NCBI GenBank assembly: GCA_018971625.1
Contig: JAGXAJ010000001.1
Coordinates: 1 to 64,000, forward strand
Length of the DNA stretch: 64,000 nucleotides
From: Pseudomonadota bacterium
GTDB lineage: Bacteria > Pseudomonadota > Alphaproteobacteria > Rhizobiales > Xanthobacteraceae
Reading direction: 5' to 3'
Below, in pieces: positions 63,501 to 64,000 of this stretch (positions within the stretch are counted from its first letter, which is position 1; each line of letters begins with the position of its first letter). The notes below the pieces were generated by a model. The model made no database searches and was not told where the DNA came from. It saw only the letters and a program-made list of their open reading frames with translations. The position numbers were made by a program, and so were the translations under genes.

Positions 63501-63654
63501 GAAGTCGATCGGCATCACCGTGTTTTCGGGAATGCTGGCCTCGACCTGCCTGGCGGTGCTGTTCGTGCCGGCATTTTTTGTTGTCGTGCAGCGGTTCGAG
63601 AACTGGCTCACGGCGCGCAAGAAGGTTGCAGCGAAGTCGGATCAGCCGGCGTGA
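60505..63654 (+). CDS. RND multidrug efflux pump (HAE1 family)
   Basis: A 1049-residue inner-membrane proton-driven pump of full length, of the MexF/AcrB type. It has twelve helices and two large periplasmic loops. Seen are the first helix FIERPVLSNVIAILMILIGG, PTVQVTTRYPGASAKTVMDT, the proton-relay aspartates in LAIGIVVDDAIVVVEGAAHN of helix 4, and the second half starting GFIPIEDQGYLLVAVQLPDG. Near the end comes LLIALSAKNAILIVEVAIEL. The drug range cannot be told. It is co-transcribed with the adaptor. Confidence 0.96.
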   Translation: MISKFFIERPVLSNVIAILMILIGGVCLFRLAVAQYPDVVPPTVQVTTRYPGASAKTVMDTVALPIEQQVNGVEDMLYMQSYSGADGTYTLTVTFKIGTDLNFAQVLVQNRVSSALSQLPQAVQNQGVTVQKRSTAILLFVTLTSPNATYDSLFLSNFATINIRDELSRLPGVGNVTVFGAGQYSMRVWLDPNKLQVRGLMPQDVINAIQQQSQQVTAGQVGAPPTPPGQAFQYTLNVNGRLDDPSQFEDIIVKTGSNGDITRVRDIGHVELGAQTYSQMFSLNRKPATGIGVFQSPGANALEVEQAVEKKMAQLAATFPQDIKYDTPFDTTKFVSASINEVYKTLVEAGVLVLVVILVFLQDWRAMLVPATTVPVTIIGAFAAMAALGFTVNISTLFAIVLAIGIVVDDAIVVVEGAAHNIEKGMSGHDAAISAMDALFAPIIGITLVLISVFLPAAFLPGLTGRMYAQFALVIAATALLSAVNAATLKPTQCALWLRRPAPPEQRNFFYRGFNAVYNRLEHGYARLMGRMTEHSGLCVVLALILIGISGYGLSRVPTGFIPIEDQGYLLVAVQLPDGAALDRTQNVLGKVSEIAGKVPGVDQVISIAGISALDNSSSLANAGVAYLILKEWSERGQGQDLRSLFVGLNEKLSAIPEARVLVIPPPAIQGIGNAAGFAMQVELRDGNADFGKLQAITGTIVADAQTQSALQRVSSSFRSMVPQFDVEVDRIKTQTLYVTTDQIFSTLSSYLGSSFVNQFTKFGRTFQVYAQADSQYRLTARDIENMMVRNSQGNMVPLGTVATIKPSVGPSLISLYNLYPSATIIGLPAAGYSSGQSMSLMEEIAAKTLPPGTGFEWTAMSYQEKAVGGQIYWAFGLALLLVYLVLAGQYESWYAPISVILAVPLSLLGPMLVLSGLRIDNNLYTQIGIILLIALSAKNAILIVEVAIELYGRDGKPLLESAVEAARARFRPILMTSFAFILGVVPLVLATGAGANARKSIGITVFSGMLASTCLAVLFVPAFFVVVQRFENWLTARKKVAAKSDQPA

Positions 63655-63776
63655 TCGTTTGAAGCGGCAGCGCCTCGCGCTTGAGCATTCTGCGCGCTTT
63701 GCCTATGCTCGGCTGCAACGATTTACCCGCTACAGCGTTCTTGATTCAGAAAAATCGTAACTTTCGGGAGATAGCG

Positions 63777-64000
63777 ATGAATCTTTCCGACCTCAACAAG
63801 GTGGCGCTGGCCATGGTGGCGCCGGGCAAGGGACTTCTCGCCGCCGACGAATCCACCGGCACCATCACGAAGCGGTTTGACGCGATCAAGGTCGAGTCCA
63901 CCGAGGATACAAGGCGCGACTATCGTGAAATGCTGTTTCGCTCGACGGGTGCGATGTCGAAATGCATCTCTGGCGTCATCCTGTACGACGAAACCATCTG
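63777..64000 (+). CDS. Class I fructose-bisphosphate aldolase, 3' partial
   Basis: The first 74 residues are visible; the gene runs off the window. It begins [20 protein letters not shown], then [20 protein letters not shown] and [15 protein letters not shown], the N-terminal pattern of class I (Schiff-base) aldolases. It would cleave fructose-1,6-bisphosphate in central carbon metabolism. The Schiff-base lysine lies beyond the window. GGGAG precedes the ATG. A new transcription unit is likely, about 120 bases after the pump gene. Confidence 0.92.
   Translation, partial: MNLSDLNKVALAMVAPGKGLLAADESTGTITKRFDAIKVESTEDTRRDYREMLFRSTGAMSKCISGVILYDETI

Overview
The window looks like a chromosomal segment of an alphaproteobacterium of the Bradyrhizobium/Rhodopseudomonas group. 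The protein families point there (a TRAP transporter, many small secreted proteins of a Bradyrhizobium type, BTLCP cysteine proteinases, IS256/IS21/IS3 remnants), and so do the high-GC codon use and frequent GTG/TTG starts. This assignment comes from family recognition by eye, not from a database search.

Layout. Bases 1-2478 hold a TRAP dicarboxylate-type transporter (DctP partial, DctQ lacking its first membrane helix, DctM with a one-base lesion at its natural start). Bases 2654-16100 are a run of mostly small genes: an LTXXQ periplasmic protein, tRNA-Lys(CTT), a CsbD protein, a DOPA-dioxygenase-like protein, a PAS-GGDEF diguanylate cyclase, a decayed reductase gene, a BTLCP proteinase, a decapeptide-repeat secreted protein and several Cys-containing secreted proteins. 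Bases 16686-28816 are one surface-polysaccharide locus: PP2A-like phosphatase, a second BTLCP, two Wzy/ligase-like membrane proteins, a Wza-type outer-membrane exporter, a Gly-rich secreted protein and a Wzz/BY-kinase fusion. Bases 28817-33000 are a graveyard of IS256, IS21 and IS3 pieces and a glycosyltransferase stub, containing one intact methyltransferase.

Bases 33392-52617 are a second glycan locus. It has two GT2, two GT4 and one GT26 glycosyltransferase, a GT2-methyltransferase fusion, a hexapeptide acetyltransferase, a third Wzy-like protein, and a GDP-mannose 3,5-epimerase divergent from a UDP-glucuronate decarboxylase. It also has a Wzm/Wzt ABC exporter with a C-terminal glycan-binding extension, a polysaccharide deacetylase and a WcaJ-type initiating phosphoglycosyltransferase. 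GalE follows at 54365. Bases 55428-64000 carry small secreted proteins, MsrA, a multiply broken acetolactate-synthase-like pseudogene, an RND efflux adaptor/pump pair and the start of a class I fructose-bisphosphate aldolase.

How it fits together: WcaJ would prime undecaprenyl phosphate with a hexose phosphate, and GalE, UXS and the GDP-mannose epimerase would supply unusual nucleotide sugars. The glycosyltransferases build the repeat unit, Wzy/Wzc/Wza and separately Wzm/Wzt polymerise and export glycan, and acetyl-, methyl- and deacetyl-transfer enzymes decorate it. No Wzx flippase was recognised. Several genes carry single-base lesions; these may be true decay or errors in a draft sequence.
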